A stretch of 64,000 nt of DNA from positions 1 through 64,000 of the forward strand of contig CAJTIU010000011.1 of NCBI GenBank assembly GCA_910576335.1. The letters are read 5' to 3'. Shown piece by piece: positions 32,498-41,012 of this stretch. The stretch's first letter is position 1; each line of letters starts with the position of its first letter. Both the position numbers and the translations under genes were made by a program. Under the pieces are notes generated by a model. It saw nothing but the letters and a program-made list of their open reading frames with translations. It did not search any database and was not told the origin of the DNA. The DNA is from Lachnospiraceae bacterium (GTDB lineage: Bacteria; Bacillota; Clostridia; Lachnospirales; Lachnospiraceae).

Positions 32498-33466
32498 ATG
32501 AAGAAAAAGCAGGTTGCGGTTAAAATCATGAAGCATCTGGTTACCCATGACGGAAACAATGGACACGGGTACAGCCAGTACAGCAGACAGGGAGACGGGA
32601 AAGGTTATTGTATCGTCAAAATAGATGGGAAAGATTATAAGGTCCGGACAGGAGACAGGGATTGTTCTTCCGCAATCATCGACGCTTTTGAAACGGCAGG
32701 CATTTCCTGTGGAGGGGCAACTTATACCGGGAATATGCGTTCCTGTATGGTGAAGACCGGTAATTTTAAATGGCATCCGATGTCCAGTGGATATGTGGCA
32801 AAAGCAGGTGACGTATATCTCAATGAGGTCTGCCATACTGCTATGTGCCTGTCTGCAAATCCGGACAGGCTGATGGAGTTTTCCATTTCCGAGAATGGGA
32901 CCATTGACGGCAAAGAAGGAGATCAGACAGGATGGGAGAGCCATACATGCGCATATTACAGCTATCCTTGGGATGGCATCCTGGAATGTATCAATAACGA
33001 GGACGTAAAGGGAACACCTTCTGCTGCAAAGCCAAAGGATACCAGTGGCATAATTTTTACCTATGCCGTGCAGCTGACAGACGGAACCACGCTTAAGGCT
33101 GTGCAAAACCTTAAGGACTATGCAGGAATCATCGGGAAAAAGATTGCGAATATTGCGATCAAGGTCAATAAGGGAAAGATCAAGTACAGGGTGCATGTTT
33201 TGGACGGTAAATGGCTGCCCTGGGTAACCGGGTACAATTTCCGCGACCATAAAAACGGCTACGCAGGTAACCGGAAAGCAATTGATGCAATACAGATCAT
33301 CTATACCGCACCGGATGGCAGCAAGAAGAAAGTGAAATACCGGGTAAGTCCTGTAAAAGGTGATTACTACTCCTGGCAGACCGGGACGGAGAAGACGGGC
33401 GGGCAGGATGGCTATGCAGGAAGTTGTGGAAAGGCCATTGACAGGCTGCAGGTGACAGTGAAATGA
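32498..33466 (+). CDS. Endolysin: NlpC/P60-type (Amidase_5) peptidoglycan hydrolase with wall-binding repeats
   Basis: The 322-residue lysin has a catalytic domain (about 1-165) of the phage Amidase_5/NlpC-P60 type, with a probable catalytic Cys56 (RDCSSAI), His113 (VCHTAM) and AGDVYLNE before it. Residues about 185-322 hold two ChW-like wall-binding units recognised by ...RVHVLDGKWLPWVTGYN...KAIDAIQI and ...RVSPVKGDYYSWQTG...KAIDRLQV. It has no signal peptide, so it relies on the holin. It is the last prophage gene before the att region. Confidence 0.88.
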   Translation: MKKKQVAVKIMKHLVTHDGNNGHGYSQYSRQGDGKGYCIVKIDGKDYKVRTGDRDCSSAIIDAFETAGISCGGATYTGNMRSCMVKTGNFKWHPMSSGYVAKAGDVYLNEVCHTAMCLSANPDRLMEFSISENGTIDGKEGDQTGWESHTCAYYSYPWDGILECINNEDVKGTPSAAKPKDTSGIIFTYAVQLTDGTTLKAVQNLKDYAGIIGKKIANIAIKVNKGKIKYRVHVLDGKWLPWVTGYNFRDHKNGYAGNRKAIDAIQIIYTAPDGSKKKVKYRVSPVKGDYYSWQTGTEKTGGQDGYAGSCGKAIDRLQVTVK

Positions 33467-33490
33467 AAAGAAATTAAGAGATAAAAAAGT

Positions 33491-33520
33491 TTGCCCCTTT
33501 TCTGCCCCTTTTATTGAAAG
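33491..33520. repeat. Direct repeats at the prophage end (candidate integrase arm sites)
   Basis: TTTGCCCCTTTT and CTGCCCCTTTT are adjacent direct repeats at about 33490-33512, between the lysin and the terminator/tRNA. Short repeats of this kind next to a tRNA end are typical arm-type binding sites of tyrosine integrases. Inference. Confidence 0.45.
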
Positions 33521-33529
33521 CAGATAAGA

Positions 33530-33565
33530 AAAACCCCTGTAAATCCTTGAATTTACAGGGGTTTT
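33530..33565. terminator. Bidirectional terminator at the prophage-chromosome border
   Basis: AAAACCCCTGTAAAT pairs perfectly with ATTTACAGGGGTTTT around a 6-base loop. It can stop the lysis operon (+) and the tRNA-Leu transcript (-). Confidence 0.85.
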
Positions 33566-33580
33566 GCGTTTTTTATTCAA

Positions 33581-33664
33581 TGCGGAAGATGGGACTTGAA
33601 CCCACACAGCTCGAAAGCTACAAGATCCTTAGTCTTGCTCGTCTGCCAGTTCCGACACTTCCGC
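33581..33664 (-). tRNA. tRNA-Leu (anticodon AAG)
   Basis: On the minus strand: acceptor GCGGAAG (33658-33664) pairing with CTTCCGC, anticodon stem CAAGA/TCTTG around loop CTAAGGA (anticodon AAG), a long class II variable arm (TAGCTTTCGAGCTG area), T stem GTGGG/CCCAT with loop TTCAAGT, discriminator A. CCA is not encoded. The prophage lies at its 3' side, so the tRNA 3' part is the likely attachment core. Confidence 0.93.
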
Positions 33665-33693
33665 AAAAGACTTTTTTATTTCGTCCGAAGATT

Positions 33694-33722
33694 ATAATAC
33701 TACATATGTTTTGAAATGTCAA
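33694..33722 (-). promoter_or_regulatory. Promoter of tRNA-Leu
   Basis: On the minus strand TTGACA (33717-33722) and TATTAT (33694-33699) are 17 bases apart, about 30 bases before the tRNA 5' end. Confidence 0.8.
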
Positions 33723-33892
33723 CAGATAATTCCAATTTTTTTACATGACTTTTTACTCGGCAAGATATTCCTGTTTTTTTTAAGATGAAATAAAACTGGA
33801 AAAAGTCTGTATTTATGCGTTTTTTCGTGTATAATTATATATAATAGAACATGGAGCGTATACACATGAAAAAAACAGAAGGAGAAAAGAAG

Positions 33893-35386
33893 ATGTTAGA
33901 AAAACTGGATCTGACAAAAGTTTTAAGCAAAGAAGAATACAAGGAGAGGATGCCGCTTTTAGAAGAAAAGCTTGGAAAGCTCCAAAGGGAGTGCAAGGAG
34001 CTTGGCATTCCGGTGATGATTGCATTTGAGGGTTATGGCGCGGCAGGAAAAGGAGTGCAGATCGGAAAGCTGATTCAGGCGCTTGACCCGAGGGGCTTTG
34101 AGGTCCATGCGGTAAAGCAGGAGACGGAGGAGGAAAAGTTTTATCCGTTCCTGTGGAGATTCTGGACGAAGATGCCTGCAAAAGGAAGGATTGCAATCTA
34201 TGACAGCAGCTGGTACGGAAAGGTATTAAAGGAACGTTTTGACGGCAGGACAAAGGAAAAAGAGATCCCGGGAGCCATGCGCTCAATCTGTTCCTTTGAG
34301 GAGCAGCTTGCAGACAGCGGCATGGCGGTGATCAAGATTTTTCTTGCCATAGATAAGAAGGAGCAGAAGAAGCGTTTTAAAAAGCTGATGAAGTCAAAGG
34401 AATCCGCCTGGAGGGTAAGTGAAGGAGACCTAAAGCGAAATGAGGAGTTTGGCCGGTATCAGATGATGCATGAGGAGATGCTTGCAGGAACGGATACGGA
34501 TTATGCACCCTGGAATATTGTAGAAGCAATTGACCGGAGATATGCAACTGTAAAGATCTATTCCTTTGTGATACAGATGCTGGAGCAGAAGGTTCAGGAA
34601 GCAAAGAGAGAGGATCAGGAGCAGGATACTGCAAAAGGAACCGAAAAAGCCGTAGTGCCTGGTGATTCCATTCTGTCAAAGGCAGATCTGTCTCTTTGCT
34701 ATACAAGAGAGGAGTACAAGGAGCGATTAAAGGAGCTTCAGAAGAGAATGGAGAAGCTACACGGGGAGCTGTACCGCAGGAGGATTCCCATGGTGCTTGG
34801 ATTTGAGGGCTGGGACGCAGGCGGCAAGGGCGGAGCCATCAAGCGTCTGACAGAGCATATGGATCCAAGAGGTTATGTGGTACATCCGACCGCGTCTCCT
34901 AACGATATAGAGCGTGCGCATCATTACCTGTGGAGGTTTTGGAATGATATGCCAAAGGCAGGTCATGTGACTATCTTTGACAGGACATGGTATGGGCGTG
35001 TGATGGTGGAGAGAATAGAAGGGTTCTGCACCAGGAAGGAGTGGCAGAGGGCCTATAAGGAAATTAATGATATGGAGCGTGATCTTACGGATGCAGGGGC
35101 GATTGTCTTAAAGTTCTGGCTTCAGATCGATAAGGATGAGCAGGAGAGGAGATTTAAGGCACGCCAGGAGAATCCGCAGAAGCAGTGGAAGATTACGGAT
35201 GAGGACTGGAGAAACCGGGAAAAGTGGGATCAATACGAGGACGCAGTCAATGAGATGCTGCTGCGTACTTCTACGCCGAATGCACCGTGGATCGTTGTGG
35301 AAGGAAACTGTAAATATTACGCCAGGGTAAAGGTGCTTGAGACGGTAGTAGCTGCAATTGAAAAGCGCCTTAAGGAGCTGTCGTAA
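33893..35386 (+). CDS. pap: Polyphosphate:AMP phosphotransferase (two PPK2 domains)
   Basis: The 497-residue protein has two PPK2 kinase domains. Each has a Walker A-like motif (FEGYGAAGKGVQIGKL, about 43-58; FEGWDAGGKGGAIKRL, about 303-318) and lid/Walker B-like segments (YDSSWYGKVLKERFDG; FDRTWYGRVMVERIEG). Tandem PPK2 proteins use polyphosphate to phosphorylate AMP. The first domain has GYGAAGKG where the second keeps the canonical GWDAGGKG, which fits the usual case of an inactive N-terminal copy. ATG 33893 is chosen because GAAGGAG lies 8 bases upstream; ATGs at 33851 and 33866 are in frame. Confidence 0.9.
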   Translation: MLEKLDLTKVLSKEEYKERMPLLEEKLGKLQRECKELGIPVMIAFEGYGAAGKGVQIGKLIQALDPRGFEVHAVKQETEEEKFYPFLWRFWTKMPAKGRIAIYDSSWYGKVLKERFDGRTKEKEIPGAMRSICSFEEQLADSGMAVIKIFLAIDKKEQKKRFKKLMKSKESAWRVSEGDLKRNEEFGRYQMMHEEMLAGTDTDYAPWNIVEAIDRRYATVKIYSFVIQMLEQKVQEAKREDQEQDTAKGTEKAVVPGDSILSKADLSLCYTREEYKERLKELQKRMEKLHGELYRRRIPMVLGFEGWDAGGKGGAIKRLTEHMDPRGYVVHPTASPNDIERAHHYLWRFWNDMPKAGHVTIFDRTWYGRVMVERIEGFCTRKEWQRAYKEINDMERDLTDAGAIVLKFWLQIDKDEQERRFKARQENPQKQWKITDEDWRNREKWDQYEDAVNEMLLRTSTPNAPWIVVEGNCKYYARVKVLETVVAAIEKRLKELS

Positions 35387-35437
35387 AGGACAGAGTCTGT
35401 ACAGTACGCCCAGGATGGCAGAAAAGAGGGGGATCTT

Positions 35438-36445
35438 GTGACAATCAGAGAACAGCTGGAGGTACGGGAAATTACGTATCTAAGTTCTTATGCCGCGCTC
35501 AGCAGGGAGTCAAAGGGAAGAAAAGTGCCGGAGCAGGAGTGTGATATCCGTCCGGTCTTTCAGAGAGACAGGGACAGAATTCTTCACTGTAAGGCGTTTC
35601 GCCGCCTGAAACAGAAGACACAGGTATTTCTCCTTCCAAAAGGAGATCACTACAGAACCAGACTTACCCACACCCTTGAGGTATCCCAGAATGCCCGGAC
35701 TATTGCAAAGGCGCTAAGGCTGAATGAGGATCTGGCCGAGGCAATTGCCCTGGGGCATGATCTGGGGCATACACCTTTCGGCCATGCTGGAGAGCGTGCC
35801 CTGAACAGTGTGAACCCTTTTGGATTTCGGCATAATGAACAGAGCGTACGTGTGGTGGAATATCTGGAAAAACAAGGAAGAGGGCTGAACCTTACCTGGG
35901 AAGTGATTGACGGAATCCGGAATCATAAGACCAACGGGAGACCGGCCACGCTGGAGGGCGAGATTGTGCGCCTTTCAGATAAGATTGCATATATTAACCA
36001 TGATATTGATGATGCAGTGCGGGGAGGCATACTGAAGGAGGAAGATATCCCGCAGGAATACAGGGAAGTCCTTGGTGTTTCCACCCGGATCCGCCTGGAC
36101 ACTATGGTACATAATGTGATTACCAACAGCATGGACTGTCCTGCCATACGGATGTCTCCGGATGTGGCACAGGCTATGGCAGGACTCCGCAGGTTTATGT
36201 TTGAACAGGTCTATCAGAACCCGGCGGCAAAGGGAGAGGAAGATAAGGCGGCGGAAATGGTCGCAAATCTTTATCATTATTACAGGAGGCATATGGATCT
36301 GCTTCCGGATCAGTTCCTTGACAGAATAAAGAATGGCATGGAGACAGAAGAGCAGACAGTGTGTGATTATATTGCCGGAATGACGGATAATTTTGCCGTG
36401 AAGAAGTTTGAAGAATTTTTTGTACCGGAATCGTGGAATTTTTAA
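35438..36445 (+). CDS. dgt: Deoxyguanosinetriphosphate triphosphohydrolase-like HD protein
   Basis: The 335-residue protein has the HD-domain residues of dGTPase-like enzymes: RLTHTLEVSQNA (first His), IALGHDLGHTPFGHAGE (HD pair) and SDKIAYINHDIDDA (late Asp), plus the FRRLKQKTQVF N-terminal signature. It hydrolyses dNTP to nucleoside and tripolyphosphate. GTG start with GAGGGGGAT upstream. In Clostridia it commonly precedes dnaG, as here (71 bp). Confidence 0.9.
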   Translation: MTIREQLEVREITYLSSYAALSRESKGRKVPEQECDIRPVFQRDRDRILHCKAFRRLKQKTQVFLLPKGDHYRTRLTHTLEVSQNARTIAKALRLNEDLAEAIALGHDLGHTPFGHAGERALNSVNPFGFRHNEQSVRVVEYLEKQGRGLNLTWEVIDGIRNHKTNGRPATLEGEIVRLSDKIAYINHDIDDAVRGGILKEEDIPQEYREVLGVSTRIRLDTMVHNVITNSMDCPAIRMSPDVAQAMAGLRRFMFEQVYQNPAAKGEEDKAAEMVANLYHYYRRHMDLLPDQFLDRIKNGMETEEQTVCDYIAGMTDNFAVKKFEEFFVPESWNF

Positions 36446-36516
36446 AGGAAATCAAATACTTTTGTCGAATATTATATATAGGGACAGCAGGCAATAAAAA
36501 AGAAGGTGTGGCAACG

Positions 36517-38286
36517 ATGTATTATCCAGAAGAACTGGTGGAAGAGATACGGGTAAAAAATGATATTGTGGACGTGATTTCCGGTTATGTAAGGCTTACG
36601 AAAAAGGGAAGCTCTTATTTTGGACTGTGTCCGTTTCATAATGAAAAGTCCCCCTCCTTTTCTGTAAGCAGGCAGAAGCAGATGTATTACTGTTTCGGAT
36701 GCGGGGCAGGAGGGAATGTATTTACCTTTTTAATGGAATATGAGAATTATTCCTTCCTTGAGGCTCTAAAGGTTCTTGCCGACCGTGCGGGGGTACAGCT
36801 GCCTGAACGGGAATACTCGAAGGAAGCGAAGCAGAGGGCGGATACGAAAGCGGTTCTGCTGGAGATTAACAAGAAGGCTGCCCGGTATTTTTACATTCAG
36901 CTTAAAAGCGGAGGAGGGGCGCATGCATATACATACCTGACCGGACGGGGACTTGGGGAGGAGACCATCAAGGCTTTCGGCCTTGGATACTCGAACAAGT
37001 ACAGCAATGATCTGTATCAGTACCTTAAGAGAGAGGGGTACAAAGATGAGCTGATCGCCCAGGCGGGACTGATCAGTGTAGATGAGAGACAGGGCGTCTA
37101 TGACAAGTTTTGGAACAGGGTCATGTTTCCGATTATGGATGCAAACAGCCGTGTGATCGGGTTCGGAGGGCGCGTCATGGGGGATGCAAAGCCCAAGTAT
37201 CTGAATTCTCCGGAGACACTTGTCTTTGATAAGAGCAGGAATCTGTATGGACTGAACCGTGCAAGAACCTCCAGGAGGCCGTATTTTCTTCTCTGTGAGG
37301 GATATATGGATGTCATATCTCTTCATCAGGCAGGATTTACCAATGCGGTTGCTTCTCTTGGCACAGCGCTGACACAGGGACATGCTTCATTGATTAAGCG
37401 CTATGTAAATGAGGTATACTTAACCTATGACAGTGATGAGGCCGGAACGAAAGCGGCTCTGCGTGCAGTTCCGATTCTAAGGGAAGCGGGAATTACAGCC
37501 AGGGTGATCCGGATGGAGCCGTATAAAGATCCGGATGAATTTATCAAAGGACTTGGCGCGGATGAATTCGGGAAGCGGATTGAAAAGGCCGGAAACGGGT
37601 TTATGTTTAGTCTTGAAGTATTAGAGAGGGAATATGACATGAACACGCCGGAGGGCCGGACCGCCTTCATGAGGGAGGCTGCGCGCAGGCTTACGGAATT
37701 CGAGGAAGAGATTGAGAGAAACAATTATATTCAGGCAGTGGCGGAAAGGTATCGTGTGGGATATGAAGAACTGAAAGGCCTGACGGCAAAGATGGCGGTT
37801 GAGACCGGTCAGGCAAGACCTGTATCAAGGCCGAGACAGTCAAAGAGCCGTGACCGGGAAGACGGGATACAGAAGTCCCAGAAGATACTCCTTACCTGGC
37901 TTGCGTCAGACGAAGAGGTGTTTCGGCAGGTCAGCAAGTATGTTTTGCCGGAAGATTTTTCGGAAGGTCTGTACCGTGAGGTGGCAGGGCTTCTCTATGA
38001 ACAGTATGAGAGGCATGAGCTGAATCCCGCTGCGGTCATGAACCATTTTACAGATGATAAGGAGCACCGTGAGGTGGCAGGGCTTTTCCATACGAGAATC
38101 CGGGAGCTTACGACTGTGAGGGAGCAGGAAAAGGCACTAAGTGAGACAGTGGTCCGGGTGAAGAAGCACAGCATTGAGGAAGCGGCAAAGAAGCTTGATC
38201 CGTCAGATATGGCAGGACTTCAGCGGCTGATGGAAGCCAAAAGGGAACTGGAGAGGCTCGGGAAACTGCATATTTCTATTAATTAA
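36517..38286 (+). CDS. dnaG: DNA primase
   Basis: The 589-residue protein makes RNA primers for replication. It has an N-terminal CHC2 zinc ribbon (CPFHNEKSPSFSVSRQKQMYYCFGCGAGG, about 38-67), a TOPRIM domain with LCEGYMDVISLHQAG and YDSDEAGTKAA (acidic metal-binding residues), and a C-terminal DnaB-binding helical domain. ATG 36517 is preferred (AAGAAGGTGTGG upstream); the frame is open to 36433. It sits in a classic dgt-dnaG-rpoD macromolecular synthesis cluster. Confidence 0.95.
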   Translation: MYYPEELVEEIRVKNDIVDVISGYVRLTKKGSSYFGLCPFHNEKSPSFSVSRQKQMYYCFGCGAGGNVFTFLMEYENYSFLEALKVLADRAGVQLPEREYSKEAKQRADTKAVLLEINKKAARYFYIQLKSGGGAHAYTYLTGRGLGEETIKAFGLGYSNKYSNDLYQYLKREGYKDELIAQAGLISVDERQGVYDKFWNRVMFPIMDANSRVIGFGGRVMGDAKPKYLNSPETLVFDKSRNLYGLNRARTSRRPYFLLCEGYMDVISLHQAGFTNAVASLGTALTQGHASLIKRYVNEVYLTYDSDEAGTKAALRAVPILREAGITARVIRMEPYKDPDEFIKGLGADEFGKRIEKAGNGFMFSLEVLEREYDMNTPEGRTAFMREAARRLTEFEEEIERNNYIQAVAERYRVGYEELKGLTAKMAVETGQARPVSRPRQSKSRDREDGIQKSQKILLTWLASDEEVFRQVSKYVLPEDFSEGLYREVAGLLYEQYERHELNPAAVMNHFTDDKEHREVAGLFHTRIRELTTVREQEKALSETVVRVKKHSIEEAAKKLDPSDMAGLQRLMEAKRELERLGKLHISIN

Positions 38287-38325
38287 GGATAAAATATATA
38301 CAAGCAATGAGAGGATGGACAATAC

Positions 38326-39444
38326 ATGGAAGAAAACACAGTGAAATTGGAAGAAAAGCTGAAGGAACTGGTTACGCTTGGAAAGAAGAAAAAGAGTATT
38401 CTGGAGATTCAGGAGATTAATGATTTCTTCTCGGACATGGAGCTGGATGCAGAGCAGATGGACCGGGTGTTTGAATATCTGGAGGCACACAATATTGATG
38501 TACTCCGGATCAGCGGGGATGTTGACGCACTGGATGTTGACGATGCGGATATTGACCTGTCGGATGTGGAGGATGTGGATGTCGAGAAGCTTGATCTGTC
38601 CGTGCCGGACGGAATCAGCATCGAGGATCCGGTGCGTATGTACCTGAAAGAGATTGGAAAGGTTCCTCTTCTTACTGCAGAGGAGGAGGTGGATCTTGCA
38701 AAGCGCATGGCAGACGGGGATGAGAGTGCGAAAAAGCGTCTTGCCGAGGCGAACCTGCGTCTTGTTGTCAGTATTGCGAAGCGTTATGTGGGGCGTGGAA
38801 TGCTCTTCCTTGATCTGATCCAGGAGGGAAACCTGGGGCTTATTAAGGCAGTTGAAAAGTTTGATTACCATAAAGGCTTTAAGTTCAGTACTTATGCCAC
38901 ATGGTGGATCCGTCAGGCAATCACCCGCGCCATTGCGGATCAGGCGAGGACCATCCGGATTCCTGTGCATATGGTTGAGACGATCAATAAGCTGATCCGT
39001 GTGTCCAGACAGCTCTTGCAGGAACTGGGGAGAGAGCCCGCGCCAGAGGAGATCGCACAGGAGCTGGACATGCCTGTGGAGAGAGTGAGGGAGATCCTGA
39101 AGATTTCCCAGGAGCCGGTGTCCTTAGAGACTCCAATCGGCGAGGAGGAGGACAGCCATCTCGGAGATTTTATCCAGGATGATAATGTACCGGTACCGGC
39201 AGAGGCGGCGGCACAGACCCTCTTAAAGGAACAGCTTGATGAGGTGCTGGATACACTGACAGACAGGGAACAGAAGGTTCTGAGACTCAGATTTGGCATG
39301 AACGACGGACGTGCCCGCACTTTGGAGGAGGTCGGGAAGGAGTTCGACGTTACCAGGGAGCGTATCCGTCAGATTGAGGCGAAGGCACTGCGGAAGCTCC
39401 GCCACCCAAGCCGCAGCAGAAAATTGAGAGACTATCTGGATTAA
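38326..39444 (+). CDS. rpoD: Primary sigma factor RpoD (SigA)
   Basis: The 372-residue vegetative sigma factor contains a short acidic region 1.1, [17 protein letters not shown] (1.2), [60 protein letters not shown] (2.1-2.4) shortened here by the display of only key stretches, [12 protein letters not shown] (3.0) and a region 4.2 HTH ([20 protein letters not shown]). It recognises the TTGACA/TATAAT promoters seen across the window. It follows dnaG by 39 bases. Confidence 0.96.
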   Translation: MEENTVKLEEKLKELVTLGKKKKSILEIQEINDFFSDMELDAEQMDRVFEYLEAHNIDVLRISGDVDALDVDDADIDLSDVEDVDVEKLDLSVPDGISIEDPVRMYLKEIGKVPLLTAEEEVDLAKRMADGDESAKKRLAEANLRLVVSIAKRYVGRGMLFLDLIQEGNLGLIKAVEKFDYHKGFKFSTYATWWIRQAITRAIADQARTIRIPVHMVETINKLIRVSRQLLQELGREPAPEEIAQELDMPVERVREILKISQEPVSLETPIGEEEDSHLGDFIQDDNVPVPAEAAAQTLLKEQLDEVLDTLTDREQKVLRLRFGMNDGRARTLEEVGKEFDVTRERIRQIEAKALRKLRHPSRSRKLRDYLD

Positions 39445-39457
39445 TGAAGAGGCGCCT

Positions 39458-40162
39458 ATGGAATTATCAGAGAGACTTTCTGCGGTAGCAGGTCTTGTGA
39501 CAGAAGGCGCCTCTGTTGCAGATATTGGGACAGATCATGGCTACATACCTGTTTATCTTATGGAGCATGGAATTGCGGAAAAGGTGCTGGCGCTGGATGT
39601 TAATGAGGGTCCCCTTAAGAGGGCAGGAGATTATATCAGAAGATGCGGGTGGGAGGGTTATATTGAGACAAGGCTTTCTGACGGACTGCAGAAGGTAAGG
39701 CCGGGAGAGGCGGATACAATGATTGCAGCCGGGATGGGAGGCGGTCTTATTACAAAGATCCTTTCAGAGGGAAGTGAGGTGCTGGCAGCCCTTGACCATC
39801 TGATTCTGCAGCCCCAGTCAGAGATCTGGAAGGTCCGGCGGTATCTGAATGACCACGGATATCAGATTATGGCAGAGGACATGGTATTAGATGGAGGGAA
39901 ATATTATACTGTCATGAAAGCAGGGCATGGAGAGCCAGAATTCTATGGCAGGGGCCAGTATCTTTATGGAAAACGTCTTTTGGAGGGGCGTCACCCTGTG
40001 CTCTGCCGCTATCTTCGGAGGGAGATCCGTTTAAAGGAACAGATTATGGAAAATCTCCAGGCTCATGGAGAGGCAGGCAGAGCACAGGAGAGGAGAAAAG
40101 ACCTCCTTCGGGAGACAGAAGAAATAAAAAGGCTGCTTGCTATTTATTATGGAGGATATTAG
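39458..40162 (+). CDS. trmK: tRNA (adenine(22)-N1)-methyltransferase TrmK
   Basis: The 234-residue protein is an SAM-dependent methyltransferase of the TrmK/YqfN family: RLSAVAGLVTEGASVADIGTDHGYIPVYL (motif I), an LALDVNEGPLKRA segment, and MIAAGMGGGLITKIL, LILQPQSEIWKVRRYL. It methylates A22 of tRNAs such as tRNA-Ser and tRNA-Tyr. It lies 13 bases after rpoD and 2 bases before the nif3-like gene, a gene order conserved in Firmicutes. Confidence 0.93.
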   Translation: MELSERLSAVAGLVTEGASVADIGTDHGYIPVYLMEHGIAEKVLALDVNEGPLKRAGDYIRRCGWEGYIETRLSDGLQKVRPGEADTMIAAGMGGGLITKILSEGSEVLAALDHLILQPQSEIWKVRRYLNDHGYQIMAEDMVLDGGKYYTVMKAGHGEPEFYGRGQYLYGKRLLEGRHPVLCRYLRREIRLKEQIMENLQAHGEAGRAQERRKDLLRETEEIKRLLAIYYGGY

Positions 40163-40164
40163 GG

Positions 40165-40947
40165 ATGTTGTGTAAAGAGGTTATGTCGGTTATTGAGGAG
40201 TCCTATCCAAGGGATTGTGCTCTGAACTGGGATAATGTGGGACTTCTTGCCGGCAGAGATGACAAGGAAGTAAAACGGATTTATGTGGCGCTGGATGCGG
40301 ACGATGATGTAGTAGAGACAGCGGTCAGAATACATGCGGATATGCTAATAACACACCATCCGCTGATATTCAGTGGGATGAAGAGGATAACCAGCGAAGA
40401 TTTTACCGGACGCCGGCTGCTTGGACTGATTCAGAATGATATTTCCTATTATGCCATGCATACGAATTATGATGTGCGGGGAATGGCGGCTCTTGCGTGT
40501 GAAAGGCTTGGGATGCCGGACTCTCTGGTGTTGGAGGTGACCAGGGTATCAGAAGATGGCACAGAGGAAGGAATCGGAAGGATAGCAGATCTTGATCCTG
40601 TGACGCTCTGCAGCCTCTGTGAAAGGGTAAAGAAAGCCTTTGGTCTTGATACAGTGCGGCTGTTCGGTGACCAGACACAGATGATCAGGCGTGCTGCCAT
40701 CTGTCCGGGTTCGGGAAAGAGTGTCATTGGGCAGGCGTTAAAAAAAGGTGCAGATGTCCTGATTACCGGTGATATCGGACATCACGAAGGAATTGATGCC
40801 GTGGCAGAGGGTATGGCAGTTATAGATGCAGGACACTATGGAATTGAGCATATCTTTATTCAGGACATGAAGAACTATCTGGAAGAGTATCTAAGAGACG
40901 TGGAGATAGAGGCAGCATCCGTCAGACATCCGTTTACAGTATTATAG
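40165..40947 (+). CDS. Nif3-like dinuclear metal centre protein
   Basis: The 260-residue protein has the Nif3/YqfO metal-binding motifs DMLITHHPLIFSGM, YAMHTNYD and ITGDIGHHEGIDA...DAGHYGIEH. Members form hexamers with a two-metal site; proposed roles include GTP cyclohydrolase-like activity, but function is unsettled. It is encoded immediately after trmK, the most common context for the family. This is the shorter form lacking the inserted PII-like domain. Confidence 0.92.
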   Translation: MLCKEVMSVIEESYPRDCALNWDNVGLLAGRDDKEVKRIYVALDADDDVVETAVRIHADMLITHHPLIFSGMKRITSEDFTGRRLLGLIQNDISYYAMHTNYDVRGMAALACERLGMPDSLVLEVTRVSEDGTEEGIGRIADLDPVTLCSLCERVKKAFGLDTVRLFGDQTQMIRRAAICPGSGKSVIGQALKKGADVLITGDIGHHEGIDAVAEGMAVIDAGHYGIEHIFIQDMKNYLEEYLRDVEIEAASVRHPFTVL

Positions 40948-40948
40948 A

Positions 40949-40975
40949 GTAACTGTTCAGTAACATCACAGTTAC
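40949..40975. repeat. Palindromic repeat, partial copy B
   Basis: This 27-bp hairpin (arms GTAACTG/CAGTTAC) matches the first 27 bases of copy A (17629-17655) at 24 positions. It begins two bases after the nif3-like stop and lacks the rest of the element. Confidence 0.75.
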
Positions 40976-41012
40976 ATTATAGAAACAATATACAGAGAAA
41001 GGAGCAAGGGCT

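Noticed and set aside
32465-33607. Minus-strand open frame of 380 codons
   Set aside because: It begins inside the tRNA-Leu gene and is antisense to the endolysin.
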